Shown here piece by piece: positions 20,374 to 29,348 of a stretch of 64,000 nucleotides of DNA. The DNA is from Snodgrassella alvi (GTDB lineage: Bacteria; Pseudomonadota; Gammaproteobacteria; Burkholderiales; Neisseriaceae), in NCBI RefSeq assembly GCF_040741455.2, contig NZ_CP160328.2:1488001-1552000 (forward strand), read 5' to 3'. A model generated the notes under the pieces. It saw only the letters and a list, made by a program, of their open reading frames with translations, ran no database searches and was not told the origin of the DNA. Within the stretch, counting starts at the first letter, position 1. The number at the start of each line of letters is the position of its first letter. Both the position numbers and the translations under genes were made by a program.

Positions 20374-21291
20374 TCATGCTACCTGAGGTAAGTGATGAAA
20401 TGCCGAAGGCAGTAGCCGATTATGTGGAAAAGTTACCCATTCATATGCTTCTGGCTGATTAAGTAGTTGCCGTAAAAGTGCATTATTAATAGCATGCCCA
20501 GATTTATAGCCCTCAAAAGCTCCGATAATTGGATGGCCCAGTACATACAAGTCACCAATTGCATCCAGAATCTTATGGCGTACAAATTCATCTGGATAAC
20601 GCAAGCCTTCAGGATTAAGAATATCCATATCGTCAATCACTATCGCATTGTTTAAATTTCCTCCCAATCCCAGATTGTGACTACGCATCAGTTCTACTTC
20701 CTGCATAAATCCGAAAGTTCGTGCCCGCGAAATTTCATCGATATAAGATTGCCCCGAAAAATCAATCTTAAAAGTCTGATTACTGCGGTTAAACACTGGA
20801 TGATCAAAATCTATGGTCAAAGTTACCTGAAATCCTTCATATGGAGTAAATTTCACCCATTTATCCTTTTCTACAAGTGTTACCGTCTCTTTAATACGTA
20901 AAAAGCGCTTTTCTACAGGCTGATCAACTACGCCTGCATCCTGTAATAAATAAATAAAAGGTAAACTAGACCCATCCATAATGGGAATTTCCGGTGCGTT
21001 CAACTCTACCAGAATATTATCAATTCCATAGGCAGCAAATGCGGACATGATATGCTCAATGGTACCAATACGAATGCCATCTTCTGTCACAACAGTCGAA
21101 GAAAGGCGGGTATCGTTAATCAGTTCTGGTGTCAGTTGCACAATACGGCCTTGTTCACCGGTCAAATCTATCCGCCGAAAACGTATCCCTGTATTAAAAG
21201 CAGCCGGATGTAATCCGAGTCTGACGCGCTCTCCCGAATGCAAACCCACACCAGTTACACTAATGCTTTTCGCTAATGTCCGTTGCAACAT
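20374..21291 (-). CDS. lpxC: UDP-3-O-acyl-N-acetylglucosamine deacetylase LpxC
   Basis: This zinc amidase catalyses the committed step of lipid A synthesis in the cytosol. The 305-aa length is typical. Expected zinc ligands are visible as H80 (GTIEHIMSA), H239 and D243 (FVRHKILDAIGD), and the general acid H266 lies in YKSGHAINN. The start ATG at 21291 has AGGAAAAAAT before it. The gene points away from the DnaA-box cluster immediately upstream. In many Proteobacteria lpxC ends the division gene cluster; here it is separated from ftsZ and neighbours, none of which are in the window. Confidence 0.97.
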   Translation of the reverse strand: MLQRTLAKSISVTGVGLHSGERVRLGLHPAAFNTGIRFRRIDLTGEQGRIVQLTPELINDTRLSSTVVTEDGIRIGTIEHIMSAFAAYGIDNILVELNAPEIPIMDGSSLPFIYLLQDAGVVDQPVEKRFLRIKETVTLVEKDKWVKFTPYEGFQVTLTIDFDHPVFNRSNQTFKIDFSGQSYIDEISRARTFGFMQEVELMRSHNLGLGGNLNNAIVIDDMDILNPEGLRYPDEFVRHKILDAIGDLYVLGHPIIGAFEGYKSGHAINNALLRQLLNQPEAYEWVTFPHNRLLPSAFHHLPQVA

Positions 21292-21363
21292 ATTTTTTCC
21301 TGACTAATCTGCATACCTTATGGTAACGAAATTTTCTTATGGCAGTAATGAATTCTGCCAAAC

Positions 21364-21590
21364 AGTGGATAAATTATTGCTATCAAGGTTCATTCCAATT
21401 AGTTTTCCACAGCAAACAAAAATTTCGCAAAGATTATCCACATAATCCACAAAATATTCCCAAATCAAGATTTTAACTTATCAACAATTAAACATATGAT
21501 AAATATAGATATTTTAAGTTATCCACAGAATGTATGGCTTCGTCTTTGTCTTCATCATTTTATTATTTATATTTTTATTAGAATAATAAA
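21364..21590. other. Candidate chromosomal replication origin: DnaA-box cluster
   Basis: Six 9-mers matching TTATNCACA lie in about 165 bp. Two are perfect (21434-21442 and 21519-21527). Four have one mismatch: 21364-21372 (reverse strand), 21403-21411, 21443-21451 and 21478-21486. An A+T block (about 21530-21600) adjoins the last box and could serve as the unwinding element. Genes run outward on both sides and a perfect parS lies 3.3 kb to the right. dnaA itself is not in the window. The cluster could alternatively be a DnaA-controlled promoter region of lpxC, but the number of boxes favours an origin. Confidence 0.6.
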
Positions 21591-22313
21591 TTAAGTTTCT
21601 ACGTGCTCACGTATTCCTGTTATTTCTACAATATTATCGATTACTCTGAAAAGCACATCCCAATCAAAAAGATTCACTACAAAAATCTTATTAGATTTAT
21701 ATTGATGAGCTGGTCTTGGATCATGAGCCAAACTCTGATTAATTAAATCATAATGTTTTGTATCTAAAGAAAATAATCTTACTTGTTGTAAAGCTTCTGG
21801 TGACCAGTACACTCTCAGCTGTTCATGTTCACGAGCAAAACCACAACGTGCATGAGGCTTCGCCTCAACAAAAGGAATATAAGGTTTGATATCAATAACT
21901 GGTGTCTGATCTAAAAAATCCACACCACTGATGTGTATACGAACATGTTTATTACATTCGATTCGTTCCAGTTTCACCAATGATAAACCTAGATGATTTG
22001 GTCGATGTGGGCTACGAGTCGCAAAAATCCCTTTTTTTTCTTTGCCTCCCAATTTAGGTGGACGAATTAATGGCTGCCAACCTTCTTTTACGGTGGCATG
22101 AAAAATAAACTGTACCCAGATATATTCATAATCTTCTAATCCGCGTACACAATCAGTTGTGAATTCTTTGGATAAGTCTATATATGCCAAAGCAGCTGGA
22201 ACAAGACCAGGCTGCCTGGCTACACCAAATTTCTGTTTATAGGGAGAAGTAATATATCCAATTGGCTGGATTGACCAATATCCTTTGGATACTTCAGAAG
22301 AATGAGAAATCAT
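21591..22313 (-). CDS. trmO: tRNA N6-threonylcarbamoyladenosine37 methyltransferase TrmO (TsaA/YaeB family)
   Basis: A SAM-dependent enzyme of the TsaA/UPF0066 family that methylates t6A37 in a subset of tRNAs. The protein shows the family's opening IGYITSPYKQKFGVARQPG, the central motif ATRSPHRPNHLGLS, and DIKPYIPFVE further on, ending with the C-terminal region that follows the beta-barrel. I place the start at the ATG at 22313 (240 aa); an in-frame GTG at 22334 would add seven residues, and neither has a strong ribosome site. It is minus strand, pointing away from the noncoding 22.3-23.1 kb region. Confidence 0.9.
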   Translation of the reverse strand: MISHSSEVSKGYWSIQPIGYITSPYKQKFGVARQPGLVPAALAYIDLSKEFTTDCVRGLEDYEYIWVQFIFHATVKEGWQPLIRPPKLGGKEKKGIFATRSPHRPNHLGLSLVKLERIECNKHVRIHISGVDFLDQTPVIDIKPYIPFVEAKPHARCGFAREHEQLRVYWSPEALQQVRLFSLDTKHYDLINQSLAHDPRPAHQYKSNKIFVVNLFDWDVLFRVIDNIVEITGIREHVET

Positions 22314-22334
22314 ACTAAATACATATTTATTCAC

Positions 22335-23126
22335 TTGAGCATATTGTACGGGAATCAGTGTATATATCTGTATATAAGTTGTGGATATTGATATAATAAA
22401 TTGTTTTATTTATATATTTTTGTAATAAATAGAAAATAGCTAGCCTGTTTCCGATGTACATAGCCAATTCAAATTATTTGAATAAAATGTTATGCTATAA
22501 GTCTGAAGTTTTCCAATATAACTTAAACAAATTCAATGTAATATAGATAATTTATTATCTATGCTGACTGATGGATTCTTAGCTAAATTCAGTTCTGATT
22601 AATAAAATAAAAAGTATCAGCCTTCTAAAATCAAAGCTTTGATTTTGGGAAATAAGGATAATGATTGAATACTATATGTTGATAAATAAAAAGAGTAGGG
22701 TAGAGGTTGAATACTAAATTTATATTAGAAAATTATTTCCCAAATTATGATTTTGTTTGTGGATGTAGGTAACAAACTTGGACATAAAAATTTTCTATTA
22801 TTTAATGTTAAACGATGCCACTTTATTTGTGATTAAAAGGGAAATTTTTTAAAGTAATAAACACTCAAAATTTAATAAAATCTCAGAAATAAAATTCTAT
22901 TAAATTCTATTAGATTCTGTTCATTGCCAGACAAACAGGTAGTTAATAGTGGTTTATCGGCAGTGTGTTTATATTTCTGATACCATGTCGAGTTATTAGG
23001 AAAGAAGATAGCAGTATAATTATTTAATTTGACTGATTTATCCATTTTAAGATGGTTATTCTGTAATCAGAATGCTGGTAACACCTAAGATTGTTGCTGG
23101 TTTTGATTAATCTAGGGATAGTTCTG
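22335..23126. other. Divergent AT-rich intergenic region between trmO and etfB
   Basis: About 790 bases with no gene that I can support. This is where gene direction changes from all minus to all plus. One 9-mer at 22380-22388 matches a DnaA box with one mismatch on the reverse strand. It presumably holds promoters for trmO and etfB, and it could belong to the origin region with the box cluster at 21.36-21.53 kb. No clear hairpin or RNA gene is seen. Confidence 0.45.
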
Positions 23127-23876
23127 ATGAAAATATTGGTAGCAATAAAGCGTGTTGTTGACTATAACGTAAAGGTACGCGTTAAAGCTGATGAATCAGA
23201 TGTGGATATTGGCAATGTTAAAATGTCAATGAATCCTTTTGATGAAATTGCTGTTGAAGAAGCAGTGCGTTTAAAAGAAGCAGGAAAAGCCTCTGAAGTA
23301 GTGGCGGTATCAATTGGGGTAAAGCAATGTGAAGAAACCTTGCGAACAGCTTTAGCAATGGGCGTTGATCGTGCCATACATATTGAAACCGATGAAAAAC
23401 TTCAGCCACTTGCAGTGGCCAAGTTGTTAAAAGCTGTAGCAGACAAAGAACAGCCGCAATTGTTTTTGCTGGGAAAACAGGCAATAGATGATGATGCCAA
23501 CCAGACGGCACAAATGCTATCAGCTTTAATGCAGGTTTCTCAGGGTACGTTTGCCAGTAAAATTGAATTAAATTCTGATGAAGTATTGGTAACGCGTGAA
23601 ATTGATGGTGGGCAGGAAGAAGTGGCACTTACATTGCCAGCCGTAATTAGCGTTGATTTGCGCCTGAATGAACCTCGCTATATTAAATTACCTAACATTA
23701 TGCAGGCTAAAAAGAAACCGCTGGAGAAAAAAACGGTAGTCGAACTAGGTGTGGATATTTCTTCGCGGCTGATTCAGCTGAAAGTAACCGAACCGCCAGA
23801 GCGTAAGGCGGGTATTAAAGTAGCTGATGTAAGTGAATTAGTTGATAAACTGCATCATGAAGCTAAGGTTATTTAA
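23127..23876 (+). CDS. etfB: Electron transfer flavoprotein beta subunit
   Basis: This subunit of the ETF heterodimer carries electrons from acyl-CoA and related dehydrogenases to ETF-quinone oxidoreductase. From the ATG at 23127 it is 249 aa, the standard size, starting [19 protein letters not shown]. The beta-ETF signature region is visible as [25 protein letters not shown] nine bases upstream supports this start over a TTG 36 bases earlier. etfA follows after 11 bases, so the two form an operon. Confidence 0.96.
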   Translation: MKILVAIKRVVDYNVKVRVKADESDVDIGNVKMSMNPFDEIAVEEAVRLKEAGKASEVVAVSIGVKQCEETLRTALAMGVDRAIHIETDEKLQPLAVAKLLKAVADKEQPQLFLLGKQAIDDDANQTAQMLSALMQVSQGTFASKIELNSDEVLVTREIDGGQEEVALTLPAVISVDLRLNEPRYIKLPNIMQAKKKPLEKKTVVELGVDISSRLIQLKVTEPPERKAGIKVADVSELVDKLHHEAKVI

Positions 23877-23887
23877 AGGAGATATAA

Positions 23888-24832
23888 ATGTCTGTATTAA
23901 TTATTGCTGAACATCAGCAGTCATGTATAGATGAAGCTACGTTGCATGCCGTAACAGCAGGAAAGCAATTGGGCGATGTGGATATTTTAGTTGCGGGATA
24001 TGAAGTAGCAGATGTTGTGGCTCAGGCACAGAAAATCTGTGGTGTACGAAAAGTGATATTTGCAGATGCCTGTATTTATGCTCATCCACTGGCAGAAACT
24101 TTAGCTCCTTTAATAGTACAACTTTCTGAGTCTTATAGTCATATAATAGCTTCTGCCACTAGTTTTGGTAAAAATTTACTGCCTCGCGTGGCTGCATTAT
24201 TAGATTGTGAGCCCATATCTGATGTGACAGAAATCATTGACTCTTCCACTTTCGTCCACCCAGTTTACGCCGGTAATGCTTATCAGACCATACGAAGTGA
24301 ACAGCTCAAACAGATCCTCACCATTCGAACCACTGCTTTTCCATTGGCTGAAGCAACTGGAGGACAAGCGCTCAAAGAACAGATCTCACCGGTGGAAGTA
24401 CCAAACCTAAGCCGTTTTATTGGCCGAAAGTTAACAAAATCTGAACATCCAGATCTCACCACTGCTAAAATAGTTGTTAGTGGCGGGAGAGGCTTAGGTA
24501 GTGAAGAAAATTTTGCTCGTCTTTTGAATCCGTTAGCAGATATTTTGAATGCAGCTATTGGTGCTTCACGTGCTGCTGTGGATGCTGGCTATGCGCCAAA
24601 TGATTATCAGGTAGGGCAAACGGGTAAAGTAGTTGCTCCTGATTTGTATATAGCTATCGGCGTATCGGGTGCTATTCAACATCTGGCTGGTATGAAGGAC
24701 AGTAAAATTATTGTTGCCATTAATAAAGATACAGAAGCTCCTATTTTTAATGTAGCAGATTATGGTTTGGTTGCTGATTTGAATACAGCTGTTCCAGAAT
24801 TAATTGCACAGTTAAAATCAATTTTGCATTAA
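23888..24832 (+). CDS. etfA: Electron transfer flavoprotein alpha subunit
   Basis: This is the FAD-binding partner of EtfB (314 aa). The C-terminal FAD domain is clear: VSGGRGLGSEENF, ASRAAVDAGYAP, VGQTGKVVAPDLYIAIGVSG, then IQHLAGM and NKDTEAPIFNVADYGLV. The N-terminal domain is the weakly conserved ETF alpha domain. A strong AAGGAGATATAA ribosome site precedes the ATG. It is second in the etfBA operon, which ends in the hairpin at 24956-24990; a parS site lies between the stop and that hairpin. Confidence 0.96.
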   Translation: MSVLIIAEHQQSCIDEATLHAVTAGKQLGDVDILVAGYEVADVVAQAQKICGVRKVIFADACIYAHPLAETLAPLIVQLSESYSHIIASATSFGKNLLPRVAALLDCEPISDVTEIIDSSTFVHPVYAGNAYQTIRSEQLKQILTIRTTAFPLAEATGGQALKEQISPVEVPNLSRFIGRKLTKSEHPDLTTAKIVVSGGRGLGSEENFARLLNPLADILNAAIGASRAAVDAGYAPNDYQVGQTGKVVAPDLYIAIGVSGAIQHLAGMKDSKIIVAINKDTEAPIFNVADYGLVADLNTAVPELIAQLKSILH

Positions 24833-24853
24833 AGCATTAAAAAAATTTGCTAA

Positions 24854-24869
24854 TGTTTCACGTGAAACA
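24854..24869. other. parS: parS centromere-like site (perfect)
   Basis: The 16-bp palindrome TGTTTCACGTGAAACA matches the bacterial parS consensus at every position. ParB binds such sites and loads SMC to segregate newly copied origins; parS sites usually cluster near oriC. It lies between the etfA stop and the etfBA terminator, 3.3 kb from the DnaA-box cluster. parA and parB are not in the window. Confidence 0.9.
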
Positions 24870-24955
24870 TTACTGTATTGTGTGAATAAAGCAGAATTAA
24901 TGGAAACTATCTTGAATTAATGCTATTTTAGGATAGATAAGATTGTCTGATTCTA

Positions 24956-24990
24956 AAAATTGCCTGAATAGAAACTATTCAGGCAATTTT
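24956..24990 (+). terminator. Terminator of etfBA
   Basis: A 16-bp perfect stem (24956-24971 with 24975-24990, core TTGCCTGAATAG) with a three-A loop, closing in TTTT and flanked by A-rich sequence on the left. It is strong and could work in both directions. Confidence 0.9.
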
Positions 24991-25025
24991 AATGAGATAT
25001 CAAAGAAATTAATAGGCTATATAGG

Positions 25026-26078
25026 ATGAATTGTTTACATGATAAACAAAGTTTTGCCTTTGCTTCAGATAATTATGCAGGCGTACACCCAGAAATTATG
25101 CAGGCTTTGCTAGTGGCTAATGATGGACATCAGCCAGCATATGGAGCTGATGTTTATACCCTAGCTCTTCAACAAAAAATAAAACAGTTATTTGGGGAAA
25201 CGGCTGAAGCATTCCCCGTTTTTAATGGAACGGGGGCCAACGTAACTGCATTGCAGTCGCTATTGCCTCGCTGGGGTGCGGTGATATGTGCCGAAAGTGC
25301 ACATATTCAGTGTGACGAAGGCGTGGCACCAGAACATTTGGCCGGTGTAAAGTTGCTAACAATTCCTACTGCAGATGGTAAATTAACCCCGCAATTGGTA
25401 TCCAAACAGGCATGGGGTTTTGGTGTAGAGCATCGAGCGCAACCAGCAGTGGTATACATCAGCCAGTCCACTGAATTGGGGACTTGTTATAGTGTGGCTG
25501 AGATTCGGGCTTTATCTGATTACTGTCATCAGCATAATATGAAATTATATGTTGATGGTGCGCGTCTGGCGAATGCACTGGTTGCAGAAAATACAGATGT
25601 TAAAACCATGATTACGGCTACTGGTGTAAATATGCTTAATCTGGGCGGGACTAAAAATGGCCTGTTACAGGGAGAGTGTATTATCAGTATGCATCCAGAT
25701 ACACATGCATCTATGCCATATCTGCGTAAAATTAATGCTCAGCTGGGTGCTAAAATGCGGTTTATTTCTGCTCAGTTTTTGGCATGGTTTGAGTATGATC
25801 TGTGGCTGAATCTGGCTGCTAATAGTAATCAGATGGCTACCCGTCTAGCGAATGCACTAGATGAAATTGAGGAAATTACTGTTACTCAGCAGACGCAGGC
25901 CAATGCTGTGTTTGCTGTGTTACCTGCACATGCACGTGCCAAGCTACATCAACAATTTCATTTTTATGATTGGGATGAAAGTAAAGGTGAAGTACGGTGG
26001 ATGACCAGTTTTGATACAACAGAAAAACAAGTGGATACCTTTATCGCTGCTATTAAACAGGCTTTGGTACAGACATGA
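25026..26078 (+). CDS. ltaE: Low-specificity threonine aldolase-like PLP enzyme
   Basis: A 350-aa PLP-dependent enzyme of the beta-eliminating lyase/threonine aldolase group, which cleaves L-threonine or allo-threonine to glycine and acetaldehyde. It has FASDNYAGVHPEIM at the N-terminus, the cofactor region VFNGTGANVTALQSL, ESAHIQCDEG, LYVDGARLANAL, and the likely PLP lysine K210 in NLGGTKNGLL. The start ATG has little ribosome-site sequence before it. Its stop overlaps the next gene by ATGA. Substrate range is inferred from the family; another aldolase or lyase activity is possible. Confidence 0.85.
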   Translation: MNCLHDKQSFAFASDNYAGVHPEIMQALLVANDGHQPAYGADVYTLALQQKIKQLFGETAEAFPVFNGTGANVTALQSLLPRWGAVICAESAHIQCDEGVAPEHLAGVKLLTIPTADGKLTPQLVSKQAWGFGVEHRAQPAVVYISQSTELGTCYSVAEIRALSDYCHQHNMKLYVDGARLANALVAENTDVKTMITATGVNMLNLGGTKNGLLQGECIISMHPDTHASMPYLRKINAQLGAKMRFISAQFLAWFEYDLWLNLAANSNQMATRLANALDEIEEITVTQQTQANAVFAVLPAHARAKLHQQFHFYDWDESKGEVRWMTSFDTTEKQVDTFIAAIKQALVQT

Positions 26079-26683
26079 AAGAAGTTTATCAGTATACAAC
26101 GCTGGCCACACCGGCTCAGGCAGAATTTAAAGATAAAGGCAGTCGCTTTCTGGGGTTTGCTTGGCCCGTGCAAGATGAAGCAGAAATTCGTCAGCATGTA
26201 CAGATATTAAGAGAGCAGCACCATAAAGCACGACATTGCTGTTATGCATGGCGTCTAGGTGTGGATGGCAACCGATACCGTGCCAATGATGATGGAGAAC
26301 CTGCTGGCAGTGCTGGTAGGCCCATTCTCGGACAAATTGATTCTGCGGCAGTGACTGATGTTTTAGTCGCTGTTGTACGCTATTTTGGTGGTACCTTACT
26401 TGGGGTGCCTGGTTTAATTCATGCATATAAAACCGTTACAGCAGCTGCTATTGAGGCTGCAGAAAAAATACAACAAGATATCTGCCGGCAATTACAGCTT
26501 CATTGTGAATATGCTCATTTAAGTGAAGCCCTGCGCTGGTGTAAGCAGCATCAGGCACAGGTTTTGAAACAGGACTTACAGCAGAATTGCTCGCTACAGG
26601 TGTGTATACCGCTTAGACGGCTGGAAAATGCTCTGGCTGTTTTGCGTAAGATGCGCATAATTGATGTTAAACTGGAGAATTAA
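26075..26683 (+). CDS. YigZ/IMPACT family protein (UPF0029)
   Basis: A 202-aa protein of the IMPACT/YigZ family. The N-terminal UPF0029 domain contains FKDKGSRFLGFAWPV, CYAWRLG and the family signature DDGEPAGSAGRPIL, followed by VRYFGGTLLGVPGL. A smaller C-terminal domain resembles those placed in DUF1949. Eukaryotic IMPACT modulates Gcn2; the bacterial role is not settled. Its ATG overlaps the stop of the threonine-aldolase-like gene, so the two are translationally coupled. Confidence 0.9.
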   Translation: MKEVYQYTTLATPAQAEFKDKGSRFLGFAWPVQDEAEIRQHVQILREQHHKARHCCYAWRLGVDGNRYRANDDGEPAGSAGRPILGQIDSAAVTDVLVAVVRYFGGTLLGVPGLIHAYKTVTAAAIEAAEKIQQDICRQLQLHCEYAHLSEALRWCKQHQAQVLKQDLQQNCSLQVCIPLRRLENALAVLRKMRIIDVKLEN

Positions 26684-26753
26684 ATGATATATTGATGCTT
26701 ATAATAGTTAGTATTTTCTGACTAATTGTAATGATATTAAGCGAGAAATAAGT

Positions 26754-28031
26754 ATGAAATTATTGGTTATTGGTAGTGGAGGACGTGAGCATGCTTTAGC
26801 ATGGCGTCTGGCTCAGTCGCCTAAAGTCAGTACTGTTTATGTAGCACCGGGAAATGCCGGTACAGCTACCGAACCAAAACTGCAAAATATTGACTTCACT
26901 AATCATCAACAGCTAATTGATTTTTGTCGGCAGCAGCATATTGAGTTTACCGTAATTGGTCCAGAAGCGCCTTTGGCTGCAGGCATTGTGGATGATTTTA
27001 TTGCTGCTGGTCTGGCGGTTTTTGGTCCAAGCCGTTATTGCGCTCAGCTAGAAAGTTCCAAGGATTTTGCTAAGGAATTTATGATCAGGGAAGGTATTCC
27101 CACCGCAGCATATCAAACATTCACTGATGCTAAGCAAGCACACCAGTATGTTAGCCAGAAAGGTGCACCGATTGTGATTAAAGCTGATGGTCTGGCATCA
27201 GGTAAAGGTGTAATAGTTGCCATGACTCTGGCTGAAGCCCATCAGGCAATAGATGATATGCTATTGGACAATGCTTTGGGTACAGCTGGTGCCAGAGTTG
27301 TTATCGAAGAGTATCTTCAGGGAGAAGAAGCCAGTTTCATTGTGATGGTAGATGGTGAACATGTCTTACCTATGGCAACTAGCCAGGATCACAAACGTTT
27401 ACTTGACCATGATAACGGGCCCAACACTGGCGGGATGGGTGCCTATTCTCCGGCTCCTGTGGTCTCTGCTGCTGTGCATCAACGAGTAATGGATGAAATT
27501 ATTCTGCCGGTAGTTCGGTCTATGCAAAGAGCCGGTCATCCGTATCGTGGTTTTTTATATGCTGGTCTGATGATTGATCAATCTGGTGCGCCCTATACGA
27601 TTGAATTCAATTGTAGATTTGGTGACCCGGAAACTCAGCCTATTATGTGTCGTTTGCAGAGTGATTTGGTAGAACTAATACAAGCAGCTTTAGCAGGAAA
27701 ACTAAATAACATTGCTGCATCATGGAGCGAACAGGCAGCTGTGGGTGTGGTGCTGGCTGCTGATGGTTATCCACAAGCGCCACTTAAAGGTGCTGTAATT
27801 TCAGGTATAGAAGTAGCTAATCAGTTTGGCAAAGTTTTTCATGCTGGTACAAAATTGAATGCACAAGGTGAAACGATTACTAATGGTGGCCGCGTATTGT
27901 GTGTAGTGGGAATGGGATCAGATATTCATACCGCACAAAAACAAGCCTATACAGCTGTAAACTCTATCCATTTTGATGGAATGCAATATCGACATGATAT
28001 TGGATCTAAAGCAATAAAGTATGACATTTAA
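26754..28031 (+). CDS. purD: Phosphoribosylamine-glycine ligase PurD
   Basis: An ATP-grasp enzyme making glycinamide ribonucleotide in de novo purine synthesis (425 aa, full length). It begins MKLLVIGSGGREHALAWRLA, has VIKADGLASGKGVIV in the ATP-grasp fold, the family signature DNGPNTGGMGAYSP, and FNCRFGDPETQ in the metal/ATP site. It uses glycine as substrate, and the threonine-aldolase-like gene two places upstream could supply glycine, although a 70-base gap suggests its own promoter. purB lies 31 kb away in the same window. Confidence 0.96.
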   Translation: MKLLVIGSGGREHALAWRLAQSPKVSTVYVAPGNAGTATEPKLQNIDFTNHQQLIDFCRQQHIEFTVIGPEAPLAAGIVDDFIAAGLAVFGPSRYCAQLESSKDFAKEFMIREGIPTAAYQTFTDAKQAHQYVSQKGAPIVIKADGLASGKGVIVAMTLAEAHQAIDDMLLDNALGTAGARVVIEEYLQGEEASFIVMVDGEHVLPMATSQDHKRLLDHDNGPNTGGMGAYSPAPVVSAAVHQRVMDEIILPVVRSMQRAGHPYRGFLYAGLMIDQSGAPYTIEFNCRFGDPETQPIMCRLQSDLVELIQAALAGKLNNIAASWSEQAAVGVVLAADGYPQAPLKGAVISGIEVANQFGKVFHAGTKLNAQGETITNGGRVLCVVGMGSDIHTAQKQAYTAVNSIHFDGMQYRHDIGSKAIKYDI

Positions 28032-28508
28032 TATAGTTGTTGAAAAGTAAGCTAATCCTTGCTTCAGGCTTGTTAGGATGGATTACAAACGATTGAATTT
28101 TATATTCAGAATACAAAAAAATTCATATGAACAAAATATAATAGGTAGTTAGTATGCTTAAATTTTAAGCTTATTGCTTTTTATAAATTAGCGAATGTAT
28201 ATAATTTATTATGTATTACACATATAAAATTGGTCTACAATAAACTTTAATTTTTAGTAGATACATAAATGTATAAAATTTTGGTATTTGGCTATCAGCG
28301 AATAAATATGTACTAAAAGTATAAATACTATGCTTACCTAATTGATTAATTATTTACAAATGGAATTTATCTGGACTTATTTGTATATATAGAAAATACT
28401 AGTCATAAAGCCTGATATAAATGTTGATGATTTCCTGATGATAAAAGAGTATAAATTGTATTACACTGATCTGAAGTATGTGAGTTAATAAAGCTGTAAA
28501 AAATTTTT
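28032..28508. other. AT-rich gap between purD and tRNA-Gly
   Basis: About 480 bases with no coding frame I would defend. A promoter for the tRNA is expected near its right end but no strong -35/-10 pair stands out. Confidence 0.4.
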
Positions 28509-28582
28509 GCGGATATGATGTAGTGGTAGCATAACTGCTTCCCAAGCAGTTCGGACGGGTTCGAGTCCCGTTATCCGCTCCA
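28509..28582 (+). tRNA. tRNA-Gly (anticodon CCC)
   Basis: The 74-base sequence folds as a complete cloverleaf. The acceptor GCGGATA (28509-28515) pairs with TATCCGC (28572-28578). The anticodon stem ACTGC/GCAGT encloses loop TTCCCAA with anticodon CCC at 28541-28543. The T arm contains GGTTCGAGTCC. The discriminator T is followed by encoded CCA. It reads GGG glycine codons. tRNA genes are common integration sites but no duplicated 3' end is visible nearby. Confidence 0.96.
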
Positions 28583-29225
28583 AAGAATATATTCAGTATT
28601 TATTTGTAATATTAAAAATGTATCTGCTAATCTAAAAACTAAAGTATTTGCATCAGTTGATAAAAAAATAAACTAGGTCACGTGCTTGTTCTTAATAAAA
28701 TACCTCAGCAGATATTGATTGTTCTGAAAGTCGCCTTTATTGAATTCTTAATAAACTATTGGTTATGTTTGGATGAAGTCTGATAAGGTGAAATTTTTTA
28801 TAAGCTAATCAAAGCATACAAAAAGTAAAATACAGCAGCGTAAAAGTTGGATGCAGGATAAAGTAAAATTTTATTAACTAAAACATAAAAGATTACTTGC
28901 TTTGAATATTGCTTTTTTACCTGATTAATAACTTACCAAATAAAAAATTTTAAAACCCTTATAAATATATATAAACCAATTAATTGTTAAGAATATGTAT
29001 TCTAAGGCAAGACTCAATAAAAATTAACAATGCTAAAAAAGAATTTTATTAAAGATTGTCGCTTTTATAAGACATTCAATAACAGATAAACAAACAATGT
29101 ATTAGCTATGTAAAACCATTGCAGAACCAATAAAATCATATAACTTATTGTATTTTATTAATTTAATATAAAACAAGTACGCGTTTTTTTCATATGGGTT
29201 CTATTCGGAACTATCTCTGATTAAC
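28583..29225. other. AT-rich gap upstream of TAA2
   Basis: About 640 bases, very AT-rich, with no defensible gene, RNA or repeat. It mirrors the equally empty region upstream of TAA1. Confidence 0.4.
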
Positions 29226-29348
29226 TACATTTATACAAACATTTATGTTATATTACTTAATAATTTAACTTAATTTTAACCTTTCTTTAAGTTATCAAGA
29301 TATTTTTGATAAACGCATGATTTTAAAAAATTAGGAGTAAACCAATTG
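29226..29348 (+). promoter_or_regulatory. Promoter and leader of TAA2
   Basis: A -10-like TATATT (29249-29254) lies 17 bp after TACATT (29226-29231), with a leader of about 85 nt. The block around the -10 (ACATTTATGTTATATTACTT) and the ribosome site AGGAGTAAACCAATTG match the TAA1 upstream region. The translation start is TTG at 29346. Confidence 0.5.

Noticed and set aside
28509-28582. tRNA-Gly as an attachment site of an integrated element
   Set aside because: No repeated tRNA 3' end, integrase or phage-like gene in the window.
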